A stretch of 43,501 bases of DNA. It comes from Rhizobium sp. J15. Lineage in GTDB: Bacteria; Pseudomonadota; Alphaproteobacteria; Rhizobiales; Rhizobiaceae. Made by a program: the position numbers and the translations under genes. The notes beneath the pieces are model-generated. The model had not been told where the DNA came from, made no database searches, and saw nothing but the letters and a program-made list of their open reading frames with translations. Below are positions 23,353 through 32,448 of the stretch, piece by piece. The DNA is taken from assembly GCF_002531825.1 (NCBI RefSeq), contig NZ_NWSX01000052.1:1-43501 (forward strand), given 5' to 3'. The number at the start of each line of letters is the position of its first letter. Within the stretch, counting starts at the first letter, position 1.

Positions 23353-23703
23353 ACGTCCTCTCCGGAACAAAAAGGCCTTCGATTGTCAGAAGCGGATATG
23401 TTGTCCGCAAGGACAGCAAGTACGAATTGTTTCGGAATTTGACCCAGATCCATTCTCAAATATCGGCACTCTCCGTGACGCATCGAACTTAACATCGCAC
23501 TCATAACCCACGACATTTAAGAATTACGCTGGACAAACTCTGTGATTGGCCTGGATGCTCTCGTCAAGTCGTTTGTCTATCCGAAATGGGCCGCTAAAAC
23601 AGCGTAGCGATCGGCGAATTGGCCGAGGCCTCGTTGTAAGCGCCTCAACGAACTCCAATCCGGGAACTTCTCTATTCATCGAAACGCCGTTTTCTCCAGC
23701 CGA
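23353..23703. other. Intergenic stretch between the RpiR gene and the importer operon
   Basis: About 350 bp hold the RpiR promoter and the 3-prime end of the importer transcript. A small inverted repeat, TGTCC-N4-GGACA (about 23402-23415), lies 50 bp upstream of the RpiR start and could be an operator, but it is short. No convincing gene, terminator with T-tract or copy of the GGATCA-N2-TGATCC palindrome was seen. Confidence 0.35.
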
Positions 23704-24573
23704 TTATTTTACGGCGCCGCCGAGCGAGAACCCTGCCTTGAACTGGCTGGCCATGCCTAAGAATAGGAGAATGACCGGAAGGGAATAGATGATCGAGTAT
23801 GCCGCGATCGCGCCGTAGTCGATCGAGTTCGATCCCATGAAACCGAATAGGTGTACCGGCGCCGGCTGATCATCGAGACTGTTGATCAAAACCACCGGCA
23901 TCAGGAAATTGCCCCATGCATTTACGAAGCCGAAGATCGCCGAGGAAGCCAGGCCCGGTTTAGTCAGCGGAAGGATCACTCTATATAGAATCTGTAGGCT
24001 GCTCGCCTGTTCGAGAATGGCCGCTTCCTCCAGCTCCGCCGGTATCGCGTCGATGAAGTTCTTCAACTGGTAAATCTGAAAAGGGATCGCGGTTACGCCA
24101 AGCAAAATTCCAGTCGGGATGATGGATAACCAGCCGAGTGTTGCAAACATCTTGTAAACGGGCACGATCAAGATCGAGATTGGCACTCCGGACAAAAACA
24201 GTACAGTCAATAGAAGTGGGTTCTTGAAGGGAATATTGTGCTTCGAGAATGCGTAGGCGGCGATAAACGCCGCGGCCGTACCAACCAGAGTCGCGACCGT
24301 CGATAAAATCAGACTGTTGCCGAGTGCAGCAAGGTTGTCTGCCTGAAAGGCAACCCAGTAATGCTCGGCTGTCAATTCCGGGGCTCTTAACTGGTTTGTC
24401 GCACCTTTGTCCACCGATGCGAGTACCATCCACATCATGGGCAACGCGAAGAAAGCTGCCAGAACGAGTGCGGTGCTATTGCTCAAAACTCGATCCGCAG
24501 TAATGCTTTTTGGCTTATTGAGTTTCAGTCCCAAAGGGGCTCTGGAACCATGCGCAACTGAGAGTGTCTGCAT
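23704..24573 (-). CDS. CUT1-type ABC importer permease (MalG class)
   Basis: The 289-residue inner-membrane protein has about six transmembrane segments. The first follows NSTALVLAAFFALPMMWMVLASVD, and the ATPase-coupling EAA loop is EEAAILEQASSLQILYRVILPLTKPGL. It is the MalG-like half of the membrane channel. ATG 24573 is preceded by AAAGG and AGGA. The frame extends to 24648, but the extra residues are unlike the family and overlap the upstream permease gene. It is the last gene of the leftward operon that starts at promoter P1 (28378-28333). Confidence 0.9.
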   Translation of the reverse strand: MQTLSVAHGSRAPLGLKLNKPKSITADRVLSNSTALVLAAFFALPMMWMVLASVDKGATNQLRAPELTAEHYWVAFQADNLAALGNSLILSTVATLVGTAAAFIAAYAFSKHNIPFKNPLLLTVLFLSGVPISILIVPVYKMFATLGWLSIIPTGILLGVTAIPFQIYQLKNFIDAIPAELEEAAILEQASSLQILYRVILPLTKPGLASSAIFGFVNAWGNFLMPVVLINSLDDQPAPVHLFGFMGSNSIDYGAIAAYSIIYSLPVILLFLGMASQFKAGFSLGGAVK

Positions 24574-24623
24574 TCCTGATAACCTTTCACTAAGGTCTGA
24601 AGTCCTGACGAAAGGATCCCAAA

Positions 24624-25589
24624 CTAACGACGAGTCTTGGTGGCCCAAACGAACAGGCCCCCGAGAAGCGCGGAGAGGAGCACCATGACATTTCCAAGAA
24701 GCGCGGCGTAGCCAAGGTTGTGAAACTTGAAGCCCTGCAGGTACGTATAGACGGGCAGAATATTTGTATCATTGCCCGGCCCCCCGCCCGTCATCAGATA
24801 TATCAGGGTAAAATTGCCGAACGTCATTAGCATCATCAGCAAAGCGCAGGTGATGATCGTCGGCTTGAGCATGGGTAAGGTTATTCGTATCAACGTCTGC
24901 GCCGACGAGGAGCCCTCCAGCTGCGCCGCTTCCATCAGGTCGCCCGGTATGTTGCGAAGAGCAGCCGAAAACATTGTCATTGCAAGGCCTGCGAGTGACC
25001 AGGCGTTAGCCGTGGAAACAACCGGCATGGCGTGCTGGTAGAGAAGATCAAGGCGCATATCGCCTGCCAGCATGGCAATGAGACCCGACTGGGTGCTCGT
25101 CGCCATCCAAAGGAAAGCGATCGTCGTGGGAGGAAGCGTCCAAGCCAGGATGGCCGCGGCACTGCTGATCCATCTGATGGGTGCAAGACAATCCTGCAAC
25201 GCAAGGGCCAAAACAAGACCGAGCGAAGTCGTTGCGATTGCGCCCGATCCAACCACGAATATCACAGTGAGCCAGAGGGATTTATAAAAGACCGCGTCGC
25301 CGAGAAGAAATGCGACATTGCTGAGCCCCGTGAAACGATAGTTGAACGCATGGATACCGATAAGCTGCAGATTGGTGAAGCCGAGATAGATCGCAAAGAT
25401 TACCGGGCCTAGAAAAAACGTGCCGAGCAGCAGCGCCGCCGGAGAGAGCAAGGCAAAGCTGACTGGATCCACACGAGGTTCATCCAGGCGTATGCGTGCG
25501 CTTTCCTGGTTGACTCTACTCCCTTCCGCCTGGGAGCCGGTCGGGGTGACCGGCTCCTGGTTGGCGCTCAATGAGTGCTTTGAGGTCAA
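24624..25589 (-). CDS. CUT1-type ABC importer permease (MalF class)
   Basis: The 321-residue membrane protein has a roughly 40-residue charged N-terminal extension before the first transmembrane segment (VSFALLSPAALLLGTFFLGPVIFAIYLGF). The EAA loop is MEAAQLEGSSSAQTLIRITLPMLKP. The start codon appears to be TTG at 25589, overlapping the binding-protein stop (TTGA), with GGAG upstream; no good ATG exists before the first membrane helix. It pairs with the MalG-class permease 50 bp downstream. Confidence 0.88.
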   Translation of the reverse strand: MTSKHSLSANQEPVTPTGSQAEGSRVNQESARIRLDEPRVDPVSFALLSPAALLLGTFFLGPVIFAIYLGFTNLQLIGIHAFNYRFTGLSNVAFLLGDAVFYKSLWLTVIFVVGSGAIATTSLGLVLALALQDCLAPIRWISSAAAILAWTLPPTTIAFLWMATSTQSGLIAMLAGDMRLDLLYQHAMPVVSTANAWSLAGLAMTMFSAALRNIPGDLMEAAQLEGSSSAQTLIRITLPMLKPTIITCALLMMLMTFGNFTLIYLMTGGGPGNDTNILPVYTYLQGFKFHNLGYAALLGNVMVLLSALLGGLFVWATKTRR

Positions 25590-27034
25590 GGGAGGGTCTC
25601 CAATTTATCCTCGCCCACCTGAGTTGCCATGTAGGATCGGAGTATTTCGACGCCTTGGTCGATCGTCGTCTCTGGCTTCAGCACCATTGCTTGCGTAGCC
25701 TGTTGGAAGGCGTTGCCCCAGATGGGAAACTCCGGCTGGGAAGGCATGGCTCTCGAACTTGAAGCCAGGTCGGCGAAGGCCTTTTGGAAGGGTGCTCGAC
25801 TGAGAGCAAGATAGCTCGCATCGTTCGTCAGCCCTGACGTGGGCGGAGCAACCGCCACCCAGGCTGCGATATTCAACATATTTTGCTTTTGCTGCATGAT
25901 ATCGATTGCAGACCAAGCAAGTTCAGGATCGGACGGGTCCTTGGACATCGAAAGGACGACCCCGTTGAAGCTTGCCCCTGTGCCGGGTGCCTGACCTTGT
26001 GAAGTCGGCACTTTGGCGAAGCCGATCGTTTCTTCCTTGTCATCCCAGCAAGGGGCACAGATATCCTTGCTCCAGAAAATCGGGATCCAGTTGCCGGTAA
26101 GCGTGATACCGAATTTGTGACCGTGCAGAGCCTCCGCGGGATGCGTGGCGCCATTGGGATCCATAATCTGCGAGGTGGGAGCGAGGAGACCTTCGGCGGC
26201 GGCAGTCTTGTAGAACTCGAGGACTTCCCTGATGCCCTTGCTGTCGACCACCCATTTCTTGGTGGCCGCGTCGTAGATCGTCGGCGTGCTGGATGCGGAC
26301 AGTAGAAGGCCAGGCCCCGCCACTACGCCGAAGGTGCCTTGCGACGTGCCGGTTATGACATAGAGCGGCGAAGCATCGGGAGACGTTTTTTTGATCGCTC
26401 GCGCGGCATCAAGAATGTCATTCCAGCTCTTTGGGCTCCAATCCTTCGGCAGCCCGGCCTTGTCGGTCAGCGTGCGGTCAAAAAGAATGCCATAGGTATT
26501 GATGCCTTGCGCGACCGAGTAGACTTGGCCGTCATACTTTCCCGCATCCCTCACGGCATCCGGGGTATCCTTCCACCATGGTGTGTCGGCAACTTTGTCA
26601 TCCATAGGCGAAAGAAGGTCGCTCCCGGCGAACTGACCTACATTGATGTCGAAATATTGGATCACATCAGGTTTGGTGTCGGGCGAGTTGTAGAGCAGGC
26701 TCAACTTGGTGATAAAGTCATCATAAGAGCCGGGAACTGGTATCAGCTCCATTGTATCGCCCGGATGCTTCTTCTCGAATTGAGCCTTAATATCGGCGAA
26801 CCATTTTTGAGCAAGTTTGGGATCAGCGAAGGTCCAGTTCAGACTGAAGGCCACCTTCACATTTGCAGCGTGGGCGGCGTTAACACATGCGCTGGAAAAG
26901 CCCGTTGTGGCCATCAGAGCGGCCAAGGCGTAGTTACGCAATGCTCGTTTGACAGCCGTTCGATTGCCATTTGGCTGATCCGCGGCCTGATGATCCCTTC
27001 CGCAGGAAGCCGATCCAATTCGGTATGTCAACAT
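25586..27034 (-). CDS. CUT1-type ABC importer, extracellular substrate-binding protein
   Basis: The 482-residue SBP_bac_1-class protein has a long N-terminal region with a signal-peptide core (RALRNYALAALMATTGFSSACVNAAHA), and the mature protein starts near residue 57 (ANVKVAFSLNW). The usual length of about 420-450 residues fits after removal of the leader. ATG 27034 has GGGAGA upstream; about 28 residues precede the hydrophobic core, so a later start is possible though none is obvious. Substrates of this family are sugars, polyols or glycerophosphodiesters. The linked hydantoinase and GMC genes do not point to one compound. Confidence 0.88.
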   Translation of the reverse strand: MLTYRIGSASCGRDHQAADQPNGNRTAVKRALRNYALAALMATTGFSSACVNAAHAANVKVAFSLNWTFADPKLAQKWFADIKAQFEKKHPGDTMELIPVPGSYDDFITKLSLLYNSPDTKPDVIQYFDINVGQFAGSDLLSPMDDKVADTPWWKDTPDAVRDAGKYDGQVYSVAQGINTYGILFDRTLTDKAGLPKDWSPKSWNDILDAARAIKKTSPDASPLYVITGTSQGTFGVVAGPGLLLSASSTPTIYDAATKKWVVDSKGIREVLEFYKTAAAEGLLAPTSQIMDPNGATHPAEALHGHKFGITLTGNWIPIFWSKDICAPCWDDKEETIGFAKVPTSQGQAPGTGASFNGVVLSMSKDPSDPELAWSAIDIMQQKQNMLNIAAWVAVAPPTSGLTNDASYLALSRAPFQKAFADLASSSRAMPSQPEFPIWGNAFQQATQAMVLKPETTIDQGVEILRSYMATQVGEDKLETLP

Positions 27035-27067
27035 AAACTCATTCTCCCAGTTTGATTTGCGTTCCGT

Positions 27068-28180
27068 TTAGTTATTGTTGGCCGGCCTGACCTTTAGGCT
27101 CGCTCCGGTTCCCGCATCGAAGAAATGCAGATCCGCAGGATCAAAGATCAAATCGACCGTGTCTCCGCGCCTTACAGGAGCAAAGCTCGGAAATTTCGAA
27201 TTCACTTCTGTTCCCTCAACGTCGACTACAACGAACGTATCGGATCCCGTCGTTTCCAGAGATGTCACGACGCCCGTGATCTTTTGGGTGCATCGAGAGG
27301 GGGCATCTTTCACCCATTGAATTTCATCTGGACGGATACCCAATTCGATATTGTCCGACACTCGATCCCGAACAAAATGACGTGCTTCCATGGAGAAGGT
27401 CGTGCCCAAGCAATGTATGTTCACTAGGCCTCCGTCATCGCTTACCCTGGCCGGAAGAACATTCATGCGCGGGGAACCAATGAACATGCCCACGGCTTTG
27501 CTAGCCGGTGCGCGATAAAGCTCCGCGGGGGTTGCAACCTGAAGTATGCGGCCGTGATCGAATACCGCTATCCTGTGTCCCATGGTCATCGCTTCGACCT
27601 GATCATGCGTGACATAGACTGCCGTGACACCCAGCTGCCGCTGCAACTCCGCAATCTCGGTGCGCATATGCGTTCGCAGGCTCGCATCGAGATTTGAAAG
27701 AGGTTCGTCGAGAAGGAAAATGCGCGGCCGGCGGATCATCGAGCGAGCGAGAGCCACACGTTGACGCTGTCCGCCAGAAAGCTCGCTCGGGAAGCGGTGC
27801 AGCAGCGCCTGAAGGCCGACAAGTTTTGCAACCCTGTCGATGCCCGCGGCGATCTCGGATTTATTTTCGTGACGGATTTCTGGACCGAATGCCAGATTTT
27901 GGCGAACCGTCATATGCGGGTAAAGCGCGTAACTCTGGAAAACCATCGAGATATTGCGGCGTCCGGGCGACGTTAGCGTGACGTCCTCGTTGCCAAGCAA
28001 AATCTTACCGAATGTCGGGATTTCCAGACCCGCAAGCATACGCAGGGTCGTCGTCTTTCCACAACCGGAAGGCCCAACGAACACCATGAACTCGCCGTCC
28101 TTGATTTCAAGATTAAGGTCTTCGATGGCTGTGTGTGCACCAAATTGCTTCCAGACATTCGCGAAGGTGACGGAAGTCAT
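27068..28180 (-). CDS. CUT1-type ABC importer ATPase (UgpC/MalK/MsmK class)
   Basis: The 370-residue ATPase has Walker A GPSGCGKTTTLRM, signature LSGGQRQRVALARS and Walker B IFLLDEPLSNLDA, followed by a C-terminal OB/TOBE regulatory region from about residue 235. ATG 28180 has a perfect AAGGAGAG site. It is the first gene of the leftward importer operon (ATPase, binding protein, MalF, MalG), the reverse of the more common ATPase-last order. The shared composite promoter lies about 150 bp upstream. Confidence 0.92.
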   Translation of the reverse strand: MTSVTFANVWKQFGAHTAIEDLNLEIKDGEFMVFVGPSGCGKTTTLRMLAGLEIPTFGKILLGNEDVTLTSPGRRNISMVFQSYALYPHMTVRQNLAFGPEIRHENKSEIAAGIDRVAKLVGLQALLHRFPSELSGGQRQRVALARSMIRRPRIFLLDEPLSNLDASLRTHMRTEIAELQRQLGVTAVYVTHDQVEAMTMGHRIAVFDHGRILQVATPAELYRAPASKAVGMFIGSPRMNVLPARVSDDGGLVNIHCLGTTFSMEARHFVRDRVSDNIELGIRPDEIQWVKDAPSRCTQKITGVVTSLETTGSDTFVVVDVEGTEVNSKFPSFAPVRRGDTVDLIFDPADLHFFDAGTGASLKVRPANNN

Positions 28181-28332
28181 AGGCTCTCCTTCAGAGGGTC
28201 GTCTTGTTGATGAAACTGAATGAGCCGAAAGGCCAACCTGCGTTTGGAGCGCTTGCGGATGCGTGCCCAGCTAAGTCGCCATAAGGCGTAAGACCCAACT
28301 TCTCTCGCCCTCATTCCCCTTTTATTGGATGC

Positions 28333-28378
28333 AGTGAACAACATGATCCAATCTAATGTCAAGAGGATCATGTGATCC
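28333..28378 (-). promoter_or_regulatory. Shared composite promoter P1 (importer operon)
   Basis: On the minus strand this reads palindrome GGATCA-CA-TGATCC (28378-28365), two bases, TTGACA (28362-28357), six bases, then TGGATCATGTTGTTCACT (28350-28333). The same parts with identical spacing occur at 28626, 34366 and 34683. TTGACA is a perfect -35. The following block contains a half-site GGATCA and only a weak -10, so it is probably part of the operator. The leader to the ATPase start is about 150 bases. Confidence 0.8.
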
Positions 28379-28625
28379 ACTTTATTTTTTATTGCTTCGG
28401 CTGCGCGCTGTCGCCTCCAGGGGCAATGCAGGACGATCGTGAAGCGATTGGGAGAGGGGCTTCGAAAGCGGGCAAGACTCTCAGCCATGGCTAGTGCATG
28501 GCCAATCACAGCAATGGCTTTCGGGGATTTCGTCTCTCTTTAGATGCGACTCCAGAGCAGAGAGGATCTTGCGAATGACAGCCTACATTCCCCCTGCCAT
28601 TGGCGACAGAGCAGAAAAGAAGCAT

Positions 28626-28671
28626 GGATCAGATGATCCCATTGACACAACAATGGATCATAGTGTTCACT
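28626..28671 (+). promoter_or_regulatory. Shared composite promoter P2 (glyoxalase/dehydrogenase operon)
   Basis: GGATCA-GA-TGATCC (28626-28639), two bases, TTGACA (28642-28647), six bases, then TGGATCATAGTGTTCACT (28654-28671). It is oriented toward the gene at 28803. It is back to back with P1, about 250 bp away. The 240 bp between them show no gene or feature that I recognise. Confidence 0.8.
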
Positions 28672-28802
28672 GAGTTCAAGTTTGTGCGGCCGTAGCGATG
28701 GTTTTTCGGCGCAGGCGAGATTTCGTTTAGCGTCGCCAAGGCGCGCTTGGGACGCAGGCCTTTTTCTGACAAGCAATACGAAAAAATCGAGAGGAAAAGA
28801 CG

Positions 28803-29213
28803 ATGAGTGAGCCCAAGTTTCGGGTACTGCATACAATGGTGCGAGTAAGGGACCTTGACAGGTCGATTGATTTCTACACGCGGCTCCTGGGAATGAAGTT
28901 GCTGCGCAAGTTGGAGTATCCCGAAGGCAAGTTTACACTCGCATTCGTGGGTTATGGTCCGGAAGAATCCCACGCGGTTATCGAACTGACCCACAATTGG
29001 GATCAAGAAGCCGCATATGATCTCGGCACTGGCTATGGGCACATCGCACTCGGCGTCAGGAATATCTACAACATCTGCGATGAGTTGGCGGCGAATGGAG
29101 CGCGGATTCCTCGACCCGCAGGACCCATGAAGCACGGCACGACCGTGATCGCCTTTGTCGAGGATCCCGATGGGTACAAGATCGAACTTATCGACCTCGA
29201 TACAATGAGCTGA
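28803..29213 (+). CDS. gloA: Glyoxalase I-like protein (lactoylglutathione lyase)
   Basis: The 136-residue single-domain vicinal-oxygen-chelate protein has the four metal ligands of GloA in place: His 10 (VLHTMVRV), Glu 61 (VIELTHNW), His 80 (GYGHIALG) and Glu 128 (YKIELIDL). It converts the hemithioacetal of methylglyoxal and glutathione to S-lactoylglutathione. In this operon it may act on another 2-oxoaldehyde. GAGAGGAAAA precedes the ATG. It is the first gene after promoter P2, followed by two 2-hydroxyacid dehydrogenases that could use D-lactate-like products. Confidence 0.92.
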   Translation: MSEPKFRVLHTMVRVRDLDRSIDFYTRLLGMKLLRKLEYPEGKFTLAFVGYGPEESHAVIELTHNWDQEAAYDLGTGYGHIALGVRNIYNICDELAANGARIPRPAGPMKHGTTVIAFVEDPDGYKIELIDLDTMS

Positions 29214-29329
29214 GCTTCGCCAGAAGCTCAATCAACTTTCGAACGGTCGTTGTGCGAGTCCCGGCATCGGTTGCGAAACGCAGCCGACCGCGCCTACCCA
29301 ATCATGTCAAAATGCGGAGAAAAGATAAG

Positions 29330-30283
29330 ATGACTATGGCAAACGAGGCGGGGATCATCCTGGTCGCTCCCCATCGCTTCCCGAACGTGAACAGGGAGCG
29401 TGCATTAGCTGAGCGCTTCGGCAGAAAGATTGTGGTTGCCGAGGATCAGGCGTCATTCCGCAGTCACATGCCGGACGCGGAGATTGTCATGGTCACACCT
29501 TACGCCAAGATGACGGCGGAGGAATTCGGAATGTTGCAGCGCTGCAAGGCGGTCGTGCGCTACGGCGTCGGCTACGATAACATTGACGTCGCGGCAGCAA
29601 ACGAAGTCGGCGTGCCCGTGACCATTGTTCCCGACACGGCGTCCGAAGAAGTCGCGTCACATGCATTGGCAATGGGGTTAAGCCTGGCGCGGCGCATTCC
29701 GCACGGTCAGGCAGCCATCCGCGCGGGCGAGTGGGCAGGAGTGATCGGCCTGGATGCGCCTAAACTGTCGAACCTTCAGGTCGGCGTAGTAGGGATGGGC
29801 CGCATCGGGAGGCTAGTCGCGAAATGGTGGAGCGCGATCGGCGCGAAGGTCCATGCCTTTGACCCGATGTCGACCTTTTCAGACGTCGCCGTAGCTAACC
29901 TGAAGCAGGTACTCGAAGAGTCGGATGTCGTCTCACTTCACCTGCCTCTTACCGCGGACACCCGCCACCTGATCTCGGCCGACGTATTGGAGCGGATGCG
30001 TCGCAATGCAGTGATCATAAACGTTTCCCGCGGGGGCTTGATCGATGAGGAAGCGCTCGCCGTTGCTCTTCGCGCAGGCACTATTGCCGGCGCAGGACTT
30101 GACACGTTTGCACAGGAACCTTTGCCGGCGGCTCATCCGTTGCGCGACGCGCCGAACACGATATTCACCCCGCATGTTGCCTGGCGTTCCACCACGTCAT
30201 TGGATGCATTGCAGGAACAAGCCGTGGAGAGGGCGCGGCGGGCGCTCCAGGGAGAAGCCCTTCCAGATCTTGTAACGGGGTGA
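29330..30283 (+). CDS. D-isomer-specific 2-hydroxyacid dehydrogenase (NAD-dependent)
   Basis: The 317-residue protein of the SerA/GyaR family has a Rossmann motif VGVVGMGRIGR near residue 148, catalytic-region NVSRGGLIDEEAL and the His motif FTPHVAW near the C terminus. It interconverts a D-2-hydroxy acid and a 2-oxo acid. ATG 29330 follows GGAGAAAAG. The frame extends to 29252, but the extra residues are basic and unlike the family. It lies between gloA and an FAD-linked D-2-hydroxyacid dehydrogenase in the P2 operon. Phosphoglycerate, glyoxylate or hydroxypyruvate specificity cannot be distinguished by eye. Confidence 0.88.
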   Translation: MTMANEAGIILVAPHRFPNVNRERALAERFGRKIVVAEDQASFRSHMPDAEIVMVTPYAKMTAEEFGMLQRCKAVVRYGVGYDNIDVAAANEVGVPVTIVPDTASEEVASHALAMGLSLARRIPHGQAAIRAGEWAGVIGLDAPKLSNLQVGVVGMGRIGRLVAKWWSAIGAKVHAFDPMSTFSDVAVANLKQVLEESDVVSLHLPLTADTRHLISADVLERMRRNAVIINVSRGGLIDEEALAVALRAGTIAGAGLDTFAQEPLPAAHPLRDAPNTIFTPHVAWRSTTSLDALQEQAVERARRALQGEALPDLVTG

Positions 30284-30491
30284 TGTTCTGGCCGCTCATG
30301 AACAGCTTCGTCCTCCTCAGGAGGATATTGGCTCAAGCTCCAGGACGCGGCGGGCCACAGACCACGAATACGGCCGGCGCTGGTGGCGGCCGTATTGCGT
30401 TTAAGGGTACACCGCACGGCCTGCGATTGTCGCCCGCGATATAGCTGGAATGCAGGTGCAAGCTCAAACTTCGACAAGCGGGGAGTTCGTG

Positions 30492-31901
30492 ATGCAACAT
30501 ATCGACAGCGTGCTATCGACGCTGCCTGGGGAGGTGGTGACCACGGATCAGGATATCATATCCTCATACCTCACGGATTTTCGCCGACAGTATATCGGAT
30601 CGACGACCGCCGTGTTGCGTCCACGCAATACGGCCGAAGTTCAGGCGATTATCCGTGCGTGTGCCGAGCACAAGGTTGGTATTGTACCCCAAGGCGGCAA
30701 CACGAGCTATTGTACGGCAGCGACCCCGAGCGCCGATGGGCAGGAATTGCTCATCAGTCTGGAAAGAATGAACAAGCTCCGGGAGCTCGATCCTGCAAAC
30801 CTCTCGGTCACTGCAGATGCAGGCATGATCCTAAGCGATCTGCAGCAAGCTGCCGATGTCGCGGGTCTCTTGCTACCCCTCGCTCTGGGCTCACAGCAAT
30901 CCTGCCGCATTGGCGGCAATCTCTCCACCAATGCCGGCGGCATTAACGTCATCCGATATGGCATGGCACGCGACTTGGTGCTCGGGCTTGAAGCCGTGTT
31001 GCCGGATGGCTCTCTGTTTAGCGAATTAAACCCGCTCCGGAAAAACAATTCAGGCTATGACGTGAAGCAGCTTTTCATTGGGGCTGAAGGAACGCTCGGG
31101 ATCATCACGGGCGTTTCCCTTAAACTGGTTAGGAAACCGCGACAGACGATTACTGCCTTTCTGGCCATACGCGACATTGCTTCGCTCGCCACCATCCTCG
31201 ATGCAGCCCAAACACAAAGTGGAGAAGCGATTACATCATTTGAATATATTTCCAGCACGTCTTTGAAACTACTCCTCGATGCCAATCGCCACCTTCGAAA
31301 TCCGCTCCAGCAGGAAAGCGCGCATTATATCATTCTCGAGGCCGCGACTGCCTCTCCAATTTTAAACCTCGAAGAATGTATTAGCGCGCTACTTGCCGAG
31401 CTCTTCGAAGCCGATTTGATCAGCGATGGCACAATTGCCGCAAGCCAGCGGCAACGGGCGGACCTCTGGCATTTGCGCGAAAACATTCCTGAGGCCGAGG
31501 TTTATCACGGCGGATCGGTCAAGCACGATATCGCCGTGCGAACGTCCCGCCTTGCAGAGTTTATCGAAACGGCGTGCCAGCTCGTTCACAGCTATCGGAG
31601 AGGTTCCATTCTGTCAGTCTATGGCCATGTCGGCGACGGTAACGTTCACTTCAACATCGTTCCTCCTGATGGGACAGATAAGACAATTTTCAAACGCGGC
31701 GTGGAGGAGGACATTTCTCCGGAAATTTATAGGCTCGCGTTCGAAATGGGGGGGACGTTCAGCGCTGAATATGGGATAGGGCGCACCAAGCTCGACCTGC
31801 TTCAGCACTACGGTGCTGAAGGAAAGATCGCGCTGATGAAGCGGATAAAAACGTCGATCGATCCGTACAACCTGCTCAACCCTGGAAAAGTAATTCCTTG
31901 A
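30492..31901 (+). CDS. FAD-binding D-2-hydroxyacid dehydrogenase (D-2-hydroxyglutarate/D-lactate dehydrogenase class)
   Basis: The 469-residue protein has a PCMH FAD-binding domain (VGIVPQGGNTSYCTAATP, CRIGGNLSTNAGGINVIRYGM) and a C-terminal FAD-oxidase domain (SVYGHVGDGNVHFNIV, FSAEYGIGRTKLD). The words match D-2-hydroxyglutarate dehydrogenase-like proteins more closely than GlcD. Such enzymes usually donate electrons to ETF, and an etfB gene begins at the right edge of this window. ATG 30492 follows GGGGAG; the frame to 30450 adds 14 unlikely residues. It is the last gene of the P2 operon, with a terminator-like hairpin just after. Confidence 0.88.
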   Translation: MQHIDSVLSTLPGEVVTTDQDIISSYLTDFRRQYIGSTTAVLRPRNTAEVQAIIRACAEHKVGIVPQGGNTSYCTAATPSADGQELLISLERMNKLRELDPANLSVTADAGMILSDLQQAADVAGLLLPLALGSQQSCRIGGNLSTNAGGINVIRYGMARDLVLGLEAVLPDGSLFSELNPLRKNNSGYDVKQLFIGAEGTLGIITGVSLKLVRKPRQTITAFLAIRDIASLATILDAAQTQSGEAITSFEYISSTSLKLLLDANRHLRNPLQQESAHYIILEAATASPILNLEECISALLAELFEADLISDGTIAASQRQRADLWHLRENIPEAEVYHGGSVKHDIAVRTSRLAEFIETACQLVHSYRRGSILSVYGHVGDGNVHFNIVPPDGTDKTIFKRGVEEDISPEIYRLAFEMGGTFSAEYGIGRTKLDLLQHYGAEGKIALMKRIKTSIDPYNLLNPGKVIP

Positions 31902-31919
31902 TTTCAAAATTACGCTCAG

Positions 31920-31943
31920 AGGCGTTGCAATCGGCTAACGCCT
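31920..31943 (+). terminator. Probable terminator of the P2 operon
   Basis: AGGCGTT (31920-31926) and AACGCCT (31937-31943) form a perfect 7-bp stem with a 10-nt loop, followed by TCTTTGCTTTC. It starts 19 bases after the stop codon at 31901 and lies between convergent genes. The T-tract is imperfect. Confidence 0.45.
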
Positions 31944-32013
31944 TCTTTGCTTTCTGCCGCTGAGTGGATCGAACGGAAGTCGCAAGTACGGGGTTCAACG
32001 TTTGCCACACCGG

Positions 32014-32445
32014 TTAGATGGACTCGCACCCTGCCGGTACGTCAAGGTAAACCGCTCCTCTTGCTTGCACTCGCTCAACCGTCTCCATGATCTCGTCGTA
32101 ATCCGGGGTCTCGTACAAAGCTTCCTGTCCCGGATACCGCAACTTCCGGGTGACGGCTTCGTCCAGAAAGAAGGCCCCCGCGATCAGGAAAGATATCGTG
32201 TAGAAGTCGTCGGCACCGAGAGCGCGGATGGTGCCCAACGGGTCGCGTGGACGGTCCTCAGGCAGACGCGACAACGCCTTGAAGAACGACGGCGCCATAT
32301 CGTCGCGCTCCTTCAGCGCCCGGGGTAGCAGACGATCCAACATGCCGGCTTCCGTGGCCGAGGGCATGCCGAACTTGGGGTCTGAGGGGATCAGGGCATC
32401 TGCTACCCACGCGATTCTGGTCCTAAAGTCATCAATGTTAGTCAT
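32014..32445 (-). CDS. Small partner of GMC oxidoreductase (gluconate 2-dehydrogenase subunit 3-like)
   Basis: The 143-residue protein has an N-terminal FRTRIAWVADALIPSDPKFGMPSATEAGMLDRLLP segment, the typical start of gluconate 2-dehydrogenase subunit 3-like proteins. No Tat or Sec signal is visible. It directly follows the GMC flavoprotein gene with a 3-bp gap. Such small subunits accompany the flavoprotein in membrane-linked sugar or polyol dehydrogenases, where they help export or electron transfer. A cytochrome c subunit, the usual third partner, is not encoded in the window. Confidence 0.65.
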   Translation of the reverse strand: MTNIDDFRTRIAWVADALIPSDPKFGMPSATEAGMLDRLLPRALKERDDMAPSFFKALSRLPEDRPRDPLGTIRALGADDFYTISFLIAGAFFLDEAVTRKLRYPGQEALYETPDYDEIMETVERVQARGAVYLDVPAGCESI

Positions 32446-32448
32446 GGA

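Noticed and set aside
23546..23788. 80-codon plus-strand frame near the end of the MalG-class gene
   Set aside because: It overlaps the permease antisense, lacks a ribosome site and shows no family resemblance.
28381..28620. Possible remnant gene between promoters P1 and P2
   Set aside because: Short open stretches exist in several frames but none shows a ribosome site, codon bias or a recognisable family.
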